Notes: generated by a model from the sequence alone, not told the origin. A DNA stretch of 64,000 nucleotides from Paralithodes platypus (GCA_032716605.1 CM064518.1:46767243-46831242); one strand, 5' to 3'. Positions 30,163 to 40,895 are shown, counted from the first letter of the stretch. Numbers and translations: made by a program.

Positions 30163-30409
30163 AAAATTAATTGATATAAACCGAACATCGCCAAAGTATC
30201 CACAACTACATTAAACTTTCACCCGATATTACTTTACAATATAATTTAATTGATTCAAGATAACAACGCACCCGAATTCGATTTCAGATAATATTGCAGT
30301 GGTAATAAATGAAATACATTACTATAATTATTCAGGTCGCCTTTCCCTTGTAAATGTACGTCACGGAATAAGCATTATTATTGACCTATATAATTATGAT
30401 AAAGTGGTT

Positions 30410-30410
<1 letters not shown>
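30159..30410. other. Unassigned AT-rich spacer
   Basis: Nothing recognised. Confidence 0.5.
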
Positions 30411-30448
<38 letters not shown>

Positions 30449-30462
30449 ATGTGTGTGTGTGT

Positions 30463-30505
<43 letters not shown>

Positions 30506-30620
30506 TGTGTGGGTGAGTGTTCTTAATTTTAATTTTAATCAATATTGCTATTTCAAATTATTATTGACCTAAATTAGATTAAATGTGTGTGTGTGTGGGT
30601 GTGTGTGTGTGTGTGTGTGT
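30411..30620. repeat. (GT)n microsatellite, two runs
   Basis: Runs at 30411-30510 and 30583-30620 separated by an AT-rich spacer with repeated TTAATTTTAAT words. Confidence 0.95.
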
Positions 30621-30784
30621 AAGTCTAATATAACCGTGACGAACTATACTACCCATACTACTGCCACACTGTAGTTTCTCACTAATCATAAGTTACAACG
30701 CTCTCAGGTCAGGTGAAGGTGCCTTTACAACGGCACCTCGTATTTACATTCAACTTTTCCTATTTTTCTTTTCCCATTTTTCTG

Positions 30785-31005
30785 AAGAGTGTAGAGAGGG
30801 GAGAAGGGGTGTTGGAGAGAGAGGAAGCTGTTGGAGCGGCTTTGTTATGTGTGTTATTAGTCTGTATACGTCGTCGAGGTGTCCCCCACTGGGTGCGAGC
30901 ATTTCAAACATACTAGGACGCACTACAACACCCACTAAATGTCCGCCTGGGCTGGGATCGAATACATGTCAAGCAGATTCACACCACTAGACCACCGCGG
31001 CTCTA
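30785..31005 (-). mobile_element. SINE-3 copy with complete tRNA-like head
   Basis: Minus strand: GAGCCGCGGTGGTCTAGTGG (A box TGGTCTAGTGG), B box TATTCGATCCC, then AGCCCAGGCGGACATTTAGT, body GACGACGTATACAGACTAAT and AAGCCGCTCCAACAGCTTCC. Confidence 0.83.
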
Positions 31006-31058
31006 TACCCATTACAATGATCCTCACTTCTGCCCATAGACACTTCATATCATAGCCA

Positions 31059-31480
31059 AATAAGTCGTTTCGCCGCTGTCATTACGTTTTGCTCGCTGTG
31101 TGCTGTATTAATGTCTGTCAGATGTTAAATAGGGTGTGTAAAGATAGGATTTGTTTTGTATATCTCACTTGAAACGATGAATTGATGCTTAGATAGTGCT
31201 GATACCAATTACTGATCGGAATATACTTGGTGCCGCGTCATCATTTATTAGACCGACTGTACAATCGCGCTAATAAATGATGTCTCGGCACCAAGTATGT
31301 TTTGATCAATAATAATTGGTATCAGTAATATCTAAGCTTCATTTCTTCATATCGAGTGAAATATACAAACATGTTCCTACACTTACCCACCCTATTCAAC
31401 ATCTGACAGATATTAATACAGCACAGAGAGAGCAAAACGTAATGATAGCGGTAACACGACTTATTAGCACGACTGTACAT
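31059..31480. mobile_element. Two Fam-F elements in inverted orientation
   Basis: Same left-unit/right-unit order as 5724-6161, joined at GACCGACTGTACAATCGCGC. Right end CGACTTATTAGCACGACTGT. Arms about 200 bp. Confidence 0.87.
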
Positions 31481-31494
31481 AGGCTTCTTACCAA

Positions 31495-31816
31495 CAACAT
31501 CGCCGCTATTAAGAGGAGGAAGTGGCTTTTTCGGGACTCCCTTCCCTCTAATGTTTAGCCCCATTAGTTATGAGATTGTAAGACGTTTGTTCCATTAGTT
31601 TGGCGATTTCAAGACCTTTCACCCCATTTCTTTGTCAATATTAGGACTTTTCATGTCATTTAGGTGTCGATTTTTTCCTGGCGAGCGATAGCGAGCCTGT
31701 AATTTTAAGAGAAACCGGCCTTTGGCTGGAACATTTTTCTACCGAAAAATGTACAAATTTATCTCGAAAGGGGGTGTTTTTAAAAGCTAAATGGAGGTCT
31801 AGCGAGGAAACTAAAA
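31495..31816 (-). mobile_element. Fam-A element, ends eroded
   Basis: TTAAGAGGAGGAAGTGGC, TAATGTTTAGCCCCATTAG, CTGGCGAGCGATAGCGAGCC, ATTTTTCTACCGAAAAATGT, GGAGGTCTAGCGAGGAAACT. Confidence 0.85.
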
Positions 31817-31828
31817 ACACATATAGTT

Positions 31829-31900
31829 CTATCTATCTATCTATCTATATACTCAGGCCTAATCCCCACTTCTCCAAAACAAAAATCATCTTCCATTCGT
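31829..31900 (+). mobile_element. Fam-G terminal fragment with TATC repeat
   Basis: ATCTATCTATCTATCTATAT then ACTCAGGCCTAATCCCCACT. This is only the microsatellite-bearing end. Confidence 0.65.
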
Positions 31901-32099
31901 TCAACATGACCAAAAATATAGTTAACAAATAAATAAATAGACCCGAATCTAAACCCCTTACCCCCTCAATTAATTAACCTTTAATTTCACACTACCTTAA
32001 TCAATTACAACGGTCATATTCTATCATGACCGGAACTCATTTGATAAAGTACCTCTCATTACTACTTAATCGCTTGATTCTCAGTCTCTGCAAACTCCA
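31901..32099. other. Unassigned AT-rich spacer
   Basis: No feature recognised. Confidence 0.5.
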
Positions 32100-32575
32100 T
32101 TAACCCCTTCAGTACCGGTGACGTCCTTTTCATTGTATTCTGGCAACCACAAGACGATTTAGTTCAGCTTAAGGGGAGATTTCCACTTGAGGGAGTTTTT
32201 TCTGGACTCCTTTTCTCCCTCAGGTTTAGTCCCATTGTTTTTCTAATTTTAAGACGTTCGCCCCATTATTTTGATGATTTTAAGAACTTTCAACCCATTT
32301 CTGTCAATTTTAAGACCTTTCGTGCAATTTAGGTGTCGATTTTATCCTGGCGAGCGATAGCGAGCCTGTAATTTAAGAGGAACCGGCTTTCAGCCGAGAC
32401 ATTTTTCTACCGAAAAATGTACACATTTATCTTGAAAGGGGATCAAGGGGGTGTAATCTTAAGCTTGAAGGATATCTAGAGACCACACTAAATAATTACC
32501 CTTTTAATTACCACAGATCCTTCCTAAGCTGTTGATAGCCAGAACAAAACTGTCAACACGCGTCATAATCCTTAA
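32100..32575. mobile_element. Fam-B element split by Fam-A
   Basis: Left TTAACCCCTTCAGTACCGG to AGTTCAGCTTAA; right ACCACAGATCCTTCCTAAGC to CGTCATAATCCTTAA. The right half is B3-type, so the locus may be a chimera. Confidence 0.8.
32169..32507 (-). mobile_element. Fam-A element nested in Fam-B
   Basis: TTAAGGGGAGATTTCCACTT, core CCGGCTTTCAGCCGAGAC, ATTTTTCTACCGAAAAATGT. The far end (ACTAAATAATTACCCTTTTAA) is mutated. Confidence 0.85.
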
Positions 32576-32958
32576 GGAGGGTCCCGTTTTTTTTTTTTTT
32601 TTATCTTTCTCTCCTTTTCTCTCTTTCCCTGGCTTGTATCCATTCGATCCCATTCAGCCAACTGTTATAAGACGTTTATCCCCATCCAGGTGTCGATTTC
32701 TTCCTGGCGAGCGATAGCGATCCATCATTGCATGGAGAAATCCGGCTTCGCTGGAGACATTTTTATATCGAAAAATGTACAAATTTAGCTTGCTGTCAAA
32801 ACAATATATATATATGCTGGCTCACTACCGCTCGCCAGGACAATATTGACACCTGGATGGGGGTAAAAGTATTAAAACAGTAGGCTGAATGGGGCCGAAT
32901 GGATAACAGCCAATGAGAGAGGGAGAGAAAGAGAAAAAAAGCGAGGTGGGCTCCCGTA
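32572..32958. mobile_element. Fam-A-like large foldback
   Basis: The left arm (about 32600-32725: TGTATCCATTCGATCCCATT, CCATCCAGGTGTCGATTTCT, CTGGCGAGCGATAGCGA) is repeated inverted in the right arm (about 32815-32940: TACCGCTCGCCAGGAC, CACCTGGATGGGGGTAAAAG, AATGGGGCCGAATGGATAAC). The core hairpin ACATTTTTATATCGAAAAATGT lies in the loop. It starts at the TTAA ending the previous Fam-B. Confidence 0.85.
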
Positions 32959-33174
32959 AGGACTGGATTTCAAGAGCTCCTTTGAAACTGAATGACTAAT
33001 TAGGTTAGCATTGGCTCGGGGGTGCAGGCTCGTGGGCTGATGATCTTCTCCCCTGCTGCCCTCTCATAGTCAAATCTCATCTCTCCCTGGCCCCTTCGCG
33101 GGCATAAGGTGTGACTTCGGTCAACCGGACTCGGGACTGATCGACCAGACAGTCTGAAGAACTACACCAACATT
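32959..33174. other. Unassigned unique stretch
   Basis: Balanced composition; no gene recognised. Confidence 0.5.
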
Positions 33175-33415
33175 CAATCACAATCCCCACCACCATTCAC
33201 CACCATCAATCCCCACCACCACCACCATCAATCACCACCACCAGCACCACCATTTACCATCACCACCACCACCACCACCATTATCACCACCGCCATCAAT
33301 CACCACCACCACCACTTCCCACTTCACCAACATCAACCATCACAATCACCACCATCAATCACCACCACCACCACCACCATTCACCATCACCACCACCACC
33401 ATCACCACCCAAGCG
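33175..33415. repeat. (ACC/ATC)n microsatellite
   Basis: CACCACCAC with ATCAATC interruptions in about 40-bp cycles. Confidence 0.93.
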
Positions 33416-33453
33416 TGTGATGTGCCCCAGCTGTTACTTGGCCAGGGTATGTA

Positions 33454-33650
33454 GGTCGACTCTTGAATGGGGCACGATGGATAGGTAGGTAGACAGGTAG
33501 GTAGACAGGTAGGGCCAAGGTCGACTCTTGAATGGGGCACGATGGATAGGTAGGTAGACAGGTAGGTAGACAGGTAGGGCCAAGGTCGACTCTTGAATGG
33601 GGCACGATGGATAGGTAGGTAGGAGGTAGACAGGTAGGGCCAAGGTCGAA
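33454..33650. repeat. 65-bp minisatellite, three copies
   Basis: GGTCGACTCTTGAATGGGGC then ACGATGGATAGGTAGGTAGA and CAGGTAGGGCCAA; period 65. The third copy lacks one internal GTAGACAG unit. Confidence 0.95.
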
Positions 33651-33679
33651 TAGAGAGGGGTGGGGGGAGTGAAGATGGG

Positions 33680-33958
33680 TTAAGGGGAGATTCTTAGTTT
33701 GCTCCCTAGACCTCCATCGAGCTTAACAAACAATACCTCCAAGACCCTCCTTCAAGATTTTTAAAAAACAATTTTTCGATAAAAAAAAATTACAGGCTCG
33801 CTCTCGCTCGCCAGGAAAACAATCAACACCTAAATGGCACGAACGGTCTTAAAATTGACGTAAATGGGGCGAAAGGTCTTAAAATCGTCAAACTAATGGG
33901 GCGAATGTCTTAAAATCTCGAAACAAATGGGCTAAACATGAGGCATAAGGGGGTCTTA
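33680..33958 (+). mobile_element. Fam-A element with deleted hairpin core
   Basis: TTAAGGGGAGATTCTTAG, then AATTTTTCGATAAAAAAAAA runs directly into ATTACAGGCTCGCTCTCGCT: the CCGGCC palindrome is gone. Internal TTAA repeats are intact. Confidence 0.87.
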
Positions 33959-34109
33959 ATGAAATAGGTAGATATAAATAAAGTGATAAAGATGGTAATT
34001 AAGACAGGTGGATAGGTGGATAGTTGGATGTATGGATAGGTAAAGGCAAATATTGAATAACAGGAGAGATAGGTAGATGAATATGGGTTAATGTAGCAGG
34101 TAGATGTAG

Positions 34110-34397
<288 letters not shown>

Positions 34398-34622
34398 CCT
34401 TTTAGAAGGCTGGTTCCTCCAACATTTCAGTCTGGCTATCGCTCTCCAGGAACAAATATAATCGGCACCTAAAAGGCACAAAAGGTCTTAATATTGGCAC
34501 AGAATGTGGCGAAAGGTCATATAATCGACAAACTAGTTGTACAAACGTCTTAAAACTAATGGTGCTAAACATGAGGGAGAAGGGGGTCTAGAAAACGCAT
34601 ACGTTCCCTTAACCCGTTCTTC
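34398..34622 (+). mobile_element. Fam-A right two-thirds
   Basis: GGCTGGTTCCTCCAACATTT, TGGCTATCGCTCTCCAGG, internal repeats, AACATGAGGGAGAAGGGG, GTTCCCTTAA. Confidence 0.85.
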
Positions 34623-34823
34623 ACCGGCGACGTCTTTTAAAGTTTAGTTTAGCTATATTTAGACGATTTTGTGCAGTTTAAGAAGGATCTGTGGTAGTAA
34701 AAAGGATTAAGTGAGATAGTTCGAAGCCTGGTAATTGCTTGAGGCCCTATTATAAACTTCATAAAATCGTCTAATAGTAGCCATAATAAAGTAAAAAGAC
34801 GTCTCCGGTACGGAAGGGGTTAA
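34619..34823. mobile_element. Fam-B1 element sharing TTAA with Fam-A
   Basis: TTAACCCGTTCTTCACCGG to GTCTCCGGTACGGAAGGGGTTAA. Confidence 0.9.
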
Positions 34824-34970
34824 CTAGCTTTTCTGCCCAGCAAGGTATAGGTAGACGTAACAATATATATATATATATTTTTTTTAGGTATAGGTAGACG
34901 AACCATATTCACATACATATATTTACCGAGAGTTTATGAGATAGCTACGATAATTAACCTTTAACCCCTT

Positions 34971-35175
34971 GAGAATCATGACGCGTTTTTGACAGTTTAT
35001 TCTGGCTATCATTAGACGATATAAGACAGTTTACAAAGGATCTGTGGGAAATATATGGGTAAAGACTATCCCATTCACCCTCTGACTTCCATATACCCTT
35101 CCAAATCTTTATAAAATCGTCTAATAATAGTCATAACACAGAAAGGAAATGCATATCGGATCTTGAAAGGGTTAA
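34971..35175. mobile_element. Fam-B3 foldback element
   Basis: TTAACCCCTTGAGAATCATG to CATATCGGATCTTGAAAGGGTTAA; arms GGCTATCATTAGACGATATA and AATCGTCTAATAATAGTC. Confidence 0.9.
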
Positions 35176-35422
35176 GGGGAGGTAATTGTTATTTTCTGGA
35201 ACCCCTTCTCCTTCGTGTTTAGCCCCATTAGTTACGAGATTCGGAGACGTTCGCCCCTCTAAAATGGCCCCATTTCTTTGTCACTATTAAAACCTTTCGT
35301 GCCATTTAGGTGTCTATTTTTTTCCCCTGGCGAGCGGCAGCATTTTCTACCGAATAATGTACAGATTTATCACGACTGCGTTTTTTTTTAAAGCTTGATA
35401 GTAGTCTAGGGAGAAAACTATA
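35172..35422 (-). mobile_element. Fam-A element sharing TTAA with Fam-B3
   Basis: TTAAGGGGAGGTAATTG; core CCTGGCGAGCGGCAGC joins ATTTTCTACCGAATAATGT, losing the GGCCGG palindrome. Confidence 0.85.
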
Positions 35423-35525
35423 TTAAATATATAATAATAACAAATACCAATAAATATAACCCACCCTATAATATCAATAAATATAACCCACCCTATAATG
35501 AATGAACTATAGTAACTCTGGGTCC

Positions 35526-35626
35526 TTAACCCCTTCTTAACCCCTTCTGTTTGGACACTTGATCCTCAGTGTTTTGGAGGACAAGCAGCCTAGAAGGGTC
35601 ACTAGATCTGTTGTTGCTTGATTTCC
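35526..35626 (+). mobile_element. LINE-L 3' UTR scrap between two Fam-B starts
   Basis: GACACTTGATCCTCAGTGTT to TTGTTGCTTGATTTCC is exactly the LINE-L 3' end. TTAACCCCTTCT occurs on both sides (35537 and 35627). Confidence 0.8.
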
Positions 35627-35835
35627 TTAACCCCTTCTACACTGGCGACGTCTTTTCATTTTGTTCTAGACCTATTTAGACGGTTTTGTGCATCTTAAGA
35701 AGGATCTGTGGTAGTAAAAAGGGTTAATTAAGATAGTTCAAAGCCTGTTGATTACTGTCCATTTGTTCTAGCCCCTTCTTTGAGTTACAGAGGTTAGGGG
35801 TGACGATTCTTGGCCTACCTCTAAAACATGTACGG
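35627..35835. mobile_element. Fam-B1 half copy joined to a Fam-C end
   Basis: TTAACCCCTTCTACACTGGC to AAAGCCTGTTGATTAC (half element), then CATTTGTTCTAGCCCC, GAGTTACAGAGGTTAGGGG and GGCCTACCT of Fam-C. Confidence 0.8.
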
Positions 35836-36124
35836 TACTGTAGTAGAAATAAGGGTCATAAAATACAAGGTAGATAGATTCATGGTTACAGTCGACCCTT
35901 CTACCGTACTTCACATTTTCCTACTTATCTTCCTGACCAAGCCTCTACTTATTCCACCCTTCTTCCTAAAAAAAAAATAAAATAAAAACAAAAAAAAATA
36001 AAAAAATAAATAAATAAAACAGTACAAGGGGCTAGAACTTCCGTAGGGTGGGGTGGATAATTAAGGCACGGTGAAGGCTGTTCCGTAAAGTGAATAATTA
36101 ACCTTTTAACTACCAAGGAGATTT
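35836..36124. other. Unassigned A-rich spacer
   Basis: Low-complexity AAATAAA near 35970-36020. Includes TCCCACCC-free unique parts with no gene. Confidence 0.5.
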
Positions 36125-36285
36125 ATTGGCACGAACCTTCTTAATGTTGACACAGAAATGGGACGAACGATCTTAAAATCGCCAAACTAGTGGTTCGAAC
36201 GTCTTAGCATCTCAAAACTAATGGGGCTATACAGGAGAGAAGAGGTTCCAGAGAAAAAAATCCTTAAATGTAAATCTCCCCTTAA
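36125..36285 (+). mobile_element. Fam-A right half
   Basis: GGCACGAACCTTCTTAATGT, three internal repeats, AAATCTCCCCTTAA. Confidence 0.83.
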
Positions 36286-36905
36286 CCCGTTCAGTACCAG
36301 GGACGTCCTTCTCATCCTATTCTGGCAACAATTAGACAGTTTTATTCAGCTTAAGAAGGATGTCTGCCCATTAAAAAGATTACAGACTTACAGACAGATT
36401 ACAGACATATTACAGACAGATTACAGACATTAAAAAGATTACAGACATTAAAAAGATTGATAATATTCAAGGACACTAGTGCGACGTTATGAGAAACAAT
36501 TTATTAGTGAAAATAGGCACCAATAGATTCGCCATATTTTTCTCCATATAGTCCGCATGGAGGATTTTCGTTATCAACAAATTGATAAATACCCACTTCA
36601 CAGACAAATACACCAAAAATCAAGTCAAAGCGGGGGTGTGGGGGCGGCAGCCCCCACCTATAATACTAGGATAGGTTAGGTAAGGTTGTTAGGTTAGGCT
36701 AATGTCCTTTCAAAGGGGTATAGGCTAGTAAACACTAGGATAGCCTATACCCGGTCAGAGGTAAGAAGAAGAAGAAGAGTCCTGCAGTAGTCTCCTTGAA
36801 TGCTACCAAAAGATTACAGACTTCCCTATGCCCTTCCTACGCTGTATAAAATCGTCTAATGATAGCCAGAATAACCTGTTAAATTGCGTCATAATCTCCG
36901 GGGCC
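36282..36905. mobile_element. Fam-B element interrupted by a ~340-bp insert
   Basis: Left TTAACCCGTTCAGTACCAGG to TTAAGAAGGATGTCTG; right TTACAGACTTCCCTATGCCC, AATCGTCTAATGATAGCC, TTGCGTCATAATC. TTACAGACA is locally multiplied at 36385-36460. Confidence 0.78.
36455..36795. other. Insert of unknown type inside Fam-B
   Basis: Contains GGGGGTGTGGGGGCGGCAGC with CCCCC following, a short GGTTAGGTAAGG / GTTAGGTTAGG segment, and CACTAGGATAG twice. Bounded by AAAAGATT/AAAAGATTACAGAC, which may be a target duplication. No coding frame. Confidence 0.6.
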
Positions 36906-36939
36906 GATATAGAAACCGTAAGTAGGGTGAGAGTGGGCA

Positions 36940-37230
36940 GACTGAGCAAAATGAGGGTGTGGCTGAGTGAGCATGTGGGGAGAATGAGAATGTGTGCAGG
37001 GTGAAGGTGTGTAGACGATGAGAATGTGTGAGTGTGATGTGTGTGTGTGTGTATGTGTTTTTTGTGTGTGTGTAATTGTGTAATCAATGTGTGTATATAT
37101 GCGTAAGTATAGACGGTACAGTAGGGTGGAGGTGTGGGTCGCGCGTGTGGGTGTGTATTCAATATGTGTAATTATGTGTGTGTATACAATGTGTGTGTGT
37201 GTATATATGTGTACGTATAATACACACAGT
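36940..37230. repeat. GT-rich degenerate repeat
   Basis: GTGTG with recurring GTAGGGTGGAGGTGTGGGT (two copies, about 37123 and 37217). Confidence 0.85.
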
Positions 37231-37317
37231 AGGGTGGAGGTGTGGGTAGTGGGTCAGGGCCGGGGTGGGGGTGTGGTCAAACCTCAAGATAGTCTCATTA
37301 TTATCATTACCTACACT

Positions 37318-37374
37318 CTTCTTCTTATTCTGACTCCTCCTCCTCCTATCCCTCTTCTTCTTCTTCTTCTTCTT

Positions 37375-37405
<31 letters not shown>

Positions 37406-37930
37406 TTCTTCTTCGTATTCTTCTTCTCTTCTTCCTTCTTCTTCTTCTTCTTCCCGTTCTTCTTCTTTTTCTTCCCTTTCTTCTGCTTATTCTTCTTCTT
37501 CTTCTTCTTCTTCTTCTTTCTTCTTCTTCTTCTTCTTCTTCTTCTTCTTCTTCTTCTTCTTCTTCTTCTTCTTCTTCTTCTTCTTCTTCTTCTTCTTCTT
37601 CTTCTTCTTCTTCTTCTTCTTCTTGTCCTCCTCTTTTCTTCTTCTTCTCCTTCTCCTTCTTCTCTTCCTTCTCCTCCTTCTTCTCTTCTTCTTCTTCTTC
37701 TCTCTTCTTCTCTTACTTCTTATTGTTCCTCCTCCTCCTTCCTCTTCTTCTTCTTCTTGTTCCTCCCCTCCTCTTTCTTCTTCTTCTTCTTCTTCTTCTT
37801 CTCCTTCTTTCTCCTTTTCTTCTTCTTCTTCTTCTTCTTCTTCTTCTTCCTCCTCCTCCCCCTCCCTCTTCTTCTTCTTCTTCTCCTCCTTCTCCTCCTC
37901 CTCCTCTTCTTCTTCTTCTTCTTCTTCTGC
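37318..37930. repeat. (CTT)n polypyrimidine tract, ~0.6 kb
   Basis: Plus strand almost purely C and T, with a perfect TTC core near 37520-37620 and CTC/TTTC variants outside. Long Leu/Ser/Phe (plus) and Lys/Arg (minus) open frames are artefacts. Confidence 0.98.
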
Positions 37931-38033
37931 ATTCTAGTTTAATTTTCGTATAGTGTTTTCCTGTTCCAGTTCATGTTTTGTTTTTATTTGTAGATATGTT
38001 TATTTTTTTATTTTAACAATGTATATGTATGCC

Positions 38034-38112
38034 TCTCTCTCTCTCTTTCTCTATCACACACACGCACACACACTCACTCCCTTCCTCCCTCCCTCTCTCT
38101 CTCTCTCACTTC
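38034..38112. repeat. (CT)n and CA short compound
   Basis: Short imperfect tract. Confidence 0.85.
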
Positions 38113-38574
38113 CCTTTCATCATTTATTGCTTGACACTTTTTCCTTGATCATCTTCTCTTCTTGATTATGTTTATTATTATTTGCAGTCTTGCATTATTA
38201 TTATTTTGCTTCTCTTTAAATGTATCCTATTCTTTGAGTTATATTAAGTTTCATGTGCACGATCAGCTTCTATCTATTTTGTTTTTATTGAATTAGCTTT
38301 CTCGTTATTTTATATGCCGGTACTGTAAACTGTGAGAGGTATTTAATTATGTTCGATGGATGTGTGATAATTATATCTTTAATAATAAGACCATGATGTT
38401 GTTGGTATAGGGTAGACCAAGTACAGCAGCCGACACGTCCAACTGTAGTCGGTGTTTACAGTCTCCTCTTGAGCAAGGGAGATGGGTAATGGTCTGGGGC
38501 ATTACATGAGCGCTTGGCCTAACCTAAGAATATTATTATTATACAATGACAAGACAAATAAACAACATTAAACT
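38113..38574. other. Unassigned AT-rich stretch
   Basis: No family or gene recognised. Includes ATTATTATTATT words. Confidence 0.5.
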
Positions 38575-38690
38575 GTGTTAGTGGTGTAATGGTTAGAAGT
38601 TTAGATGCTTATGTTCTGGGTGTGGTGTCCCGAGTTCGAATCCCGGGAGGATCATATGCTTTCATTAATTTATTCAAGTACCTATGTGAT
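38575..38690 (+). mobile_element. SINE-2 copy
   Basis: TGGTGTAATGGTTAG (A box), GAGTTCGAATCCCGG (B box), GGATCATATGCTTTCATTAA tail shared with the other copies. Confidence 0.82.
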
Positions 38691-38865
38691 GAAGGATTAA
38701 TGTTAAGAACGGGGTGTTCCGTAATTTTGATAGTTCAAGTCTGTTTTTGAGTTTTCCAGTTTTCTAGTGGTAGAAAGCTAAACCAACAGCTGGGTGTGTG
38801 GCCAACTGTACAGAACATGTATCACCGACTCTTACTCGGGAGGCCCAGGATCGAGTCCTTGCTGG

Positions 38866-38950
38866 ATTTTTCTACCGGAAAATGTACAAATTTATCTAGG
38901 TGGTGTTTTTCTGAGCTTGATGGAGGTCTAGCGAGAAAACTAAGAAATAA
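38866..38950 (-). mobile_element. Fam-A scrap
   Basis: ATTTTTCTACCGGAAAATGT, AAATTTATCT, GATGGAGGTCTAGCGAG. Preceded by a tRNA-like B-box word (AGGATCGAGTCC, 38847). Confidence 0.75.
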
Positions 38951-39005
38951 TGGAATACATGAATTAATAGACCCCCCCCAAAAAAAAATAAAAAATAAAA
39001 TGCCC

Positions 39006-39243
39006 ATCTCCTCCAATCCAAGAGTGAAACGTTACTCTCAGTCTTTCTTATATTCAACAGCTGAGCTCTGGAACTCTCTCCCAGAATCAGTCTTTCTCTC
39101 TTCCTTTGACTTAAATTGCTTCAAACTCCGTGTGTCCAGGCATTTTGGCTCGAACGTCCCTTGATTTTGGCCCTGTAACTCTTTCAACTATGGGGGAGGC
39201 ACTCGCTCCAGGCAGTTCTGCTTTTTGTCTCCCTCACTCACAG
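39006..39243 (+). pseudogene. LINE-J ORF2 C-terminus and 3' UTR, open
   Basis: Uninterrupted SSNPRVKRYSQSFLYSTAEL then WNSLPESVFLSSFDLNCFKL and RVSRHFGSNVP, stop at 39162-39164, then the 3' UTR. The best-preserved end of this family here. Confidence 0.88.
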
Positions 39244-39384
39244 ACAAAAAAAGCAATACAATCAAATTAACGTCAAATGAAGTCGCCCAGAATGTTCACC
39301 AGGTATAATAGAACAATGAGGTCAACAGCAGTAGTAGTTATGAGGTCAACAGCAGTTATGGATGCCAAGGAGAACTACTACTAG

Positions 39385-40515
39385 GCCCAGTACATGACAC
39401 CTGGAATATGTACTACACCTGGAATATGTACTACACCTGGAATATGTACTACACCTGGAATATGTACATGACACCTGGAATATGTACTACACCTGGAATA
39501 TGTACTACACCTGGAATATGTACTACACCTGGAATATGTACTACACCTGGAATATGTACATGACACCTGGAATATGTACTACACCTGGAATATGTACTAC
39601 ACCTGGAATATGTACTACACCTGGAATATGTACTACACCTGGAATATGTACTACACCTGGAATATGTACATGACACCTGGAATATGTACTACACCTGGAA
39701 TATGTACTACACCTGGAATATGTACTACACCTGGAATATGTACATGACACCTGGAATATGTACTACACCTGGAATATGTACTACACCTGGAATATGTACT
39801 ACACCTGGAATATGTACTACACCTGGAATATTATGTACTACACCTGGAATATGTACTACACCTGGAATATGTACTACACCTGGAATATGTACTACACCTG
39901 GAATATGTACTACACCTGGAATATGTACTACACCCGGAATATGTACTACACCCGGAATATGTACTACACCCGGAATATGTACTACACCTGGAATATGTAC
40001 ATGACACCTGGAATATGTACTACACCTGGAATATGTACTACACCTGGAATATGTACTACACCTGGAATATGTACTATACCTGGAATATGTACTACACCTG
40101 GAATATGTACTATACCTGGAATATGTACTACACCCGGAATATGTACTACACCTGGAATATGTACTATACCTGGAATATGTACTACACCCGGAATATGTAC
40201 TACACCTGGAATATGTACTACACCTGGAATATGTACTACACCTGGAATATGTACTACACCTGGAATATGTACTACACCCGGAATATGTACTACACCCGGA
40301 ATATGTACTACACCCGGAATATGTACTACACCTGAAATATGTACATGACACCTGGAATATGTACTACACCTGGAATATGTACTACACCTGGAATATGTAC
40401 TACACCTGGAATATGTACTACACCTGGAATATGTACTACACCTGGAATATGTACTACACCTGGAATATGTACTACACCTGGAATATGTACTACACCTGGA
40501 ATATGTACTACACTA
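39385..40515. repeat. 18-bp minisatellite, about 62 copies
   Basis: Unit TACACCTGGAATATGTAC. A longer ~20-bp variant with CATGACACC appears at intervals (near 39390, 39466, 39556, 39667, 39742, 39998, 40343). Variants CCCGG and TATACC cluster at 39930-40320. Since 18 is divisible by 3, both strands stay open (YYTWNM, TPGICT, STYSRC) without being genes. Confidence 0.97.
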
Positions 40516-40566
40516 CACTAATTCTAGACGTTATATTATTTTTGGGTCTATCTACATATTATCCCA

Positions 40567-40895
40567 TTCAATTTTTAGTGTCCTCGCTAGACCTACATGA
40601 AGCTAAACAATAATACACCCTCGACCTCCTTTCAAGATCAATGTGTACGTTTTTTCGGTAGAAAAATGTCCCGGACGACGGCCGGTTCCTTCTAAAATTA
40701 CAGGCTCGCTATCTCTCGCCAGGAAAAAAAAAAGTCACCTAAATGGCACGAAAGGTCTTAATATTGACACAAAAAATGATGCGAAAGATCTTAAAATCGC
40801 CAAACTAACGGAACAAACGTCTTGAAAATTCAAAACTAATATGCTAAACATGAGGGCGAAGGGGGTCCAGTAAAACCGACTACCTCCCCTTTAAC
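40567..40895 (+). mobile_element. Fam-A element
   Basis: TCGCTAGACCTACATGAAGC, TTTTTCGGTAGAAAAATGT, GGACGACGGCCGG, CTCGCTATCTCTCGCCAGG, AACATGAGGGCGAAGGGG, CTCCCCTTTAA. Confidence 0.88.

Noticed and set aside
33175..33415. Histidine-rich coding exon from CAC repeats
   Set aside because: Frame is broken by ATCAATC interruptions and there are no flanking coding features.
36655..36705. Interstitial TTAGG telomere repeat
   Set aside because: Only a few imperfect GGTTAGG words; too short for a telomeric tract.
37087..37953. 288-residue plus-strand open frame
   Set aside because: Mostly Leu/Ser/Phe runs from the CTT tract; no normal protein composition.
39725..40351. Long frames on both strands (STYSRC, YYTWNM, TPGICT)
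   Set aside because: An 18-bp tandem unit keeps every stop-free frame open; no start context or domain.
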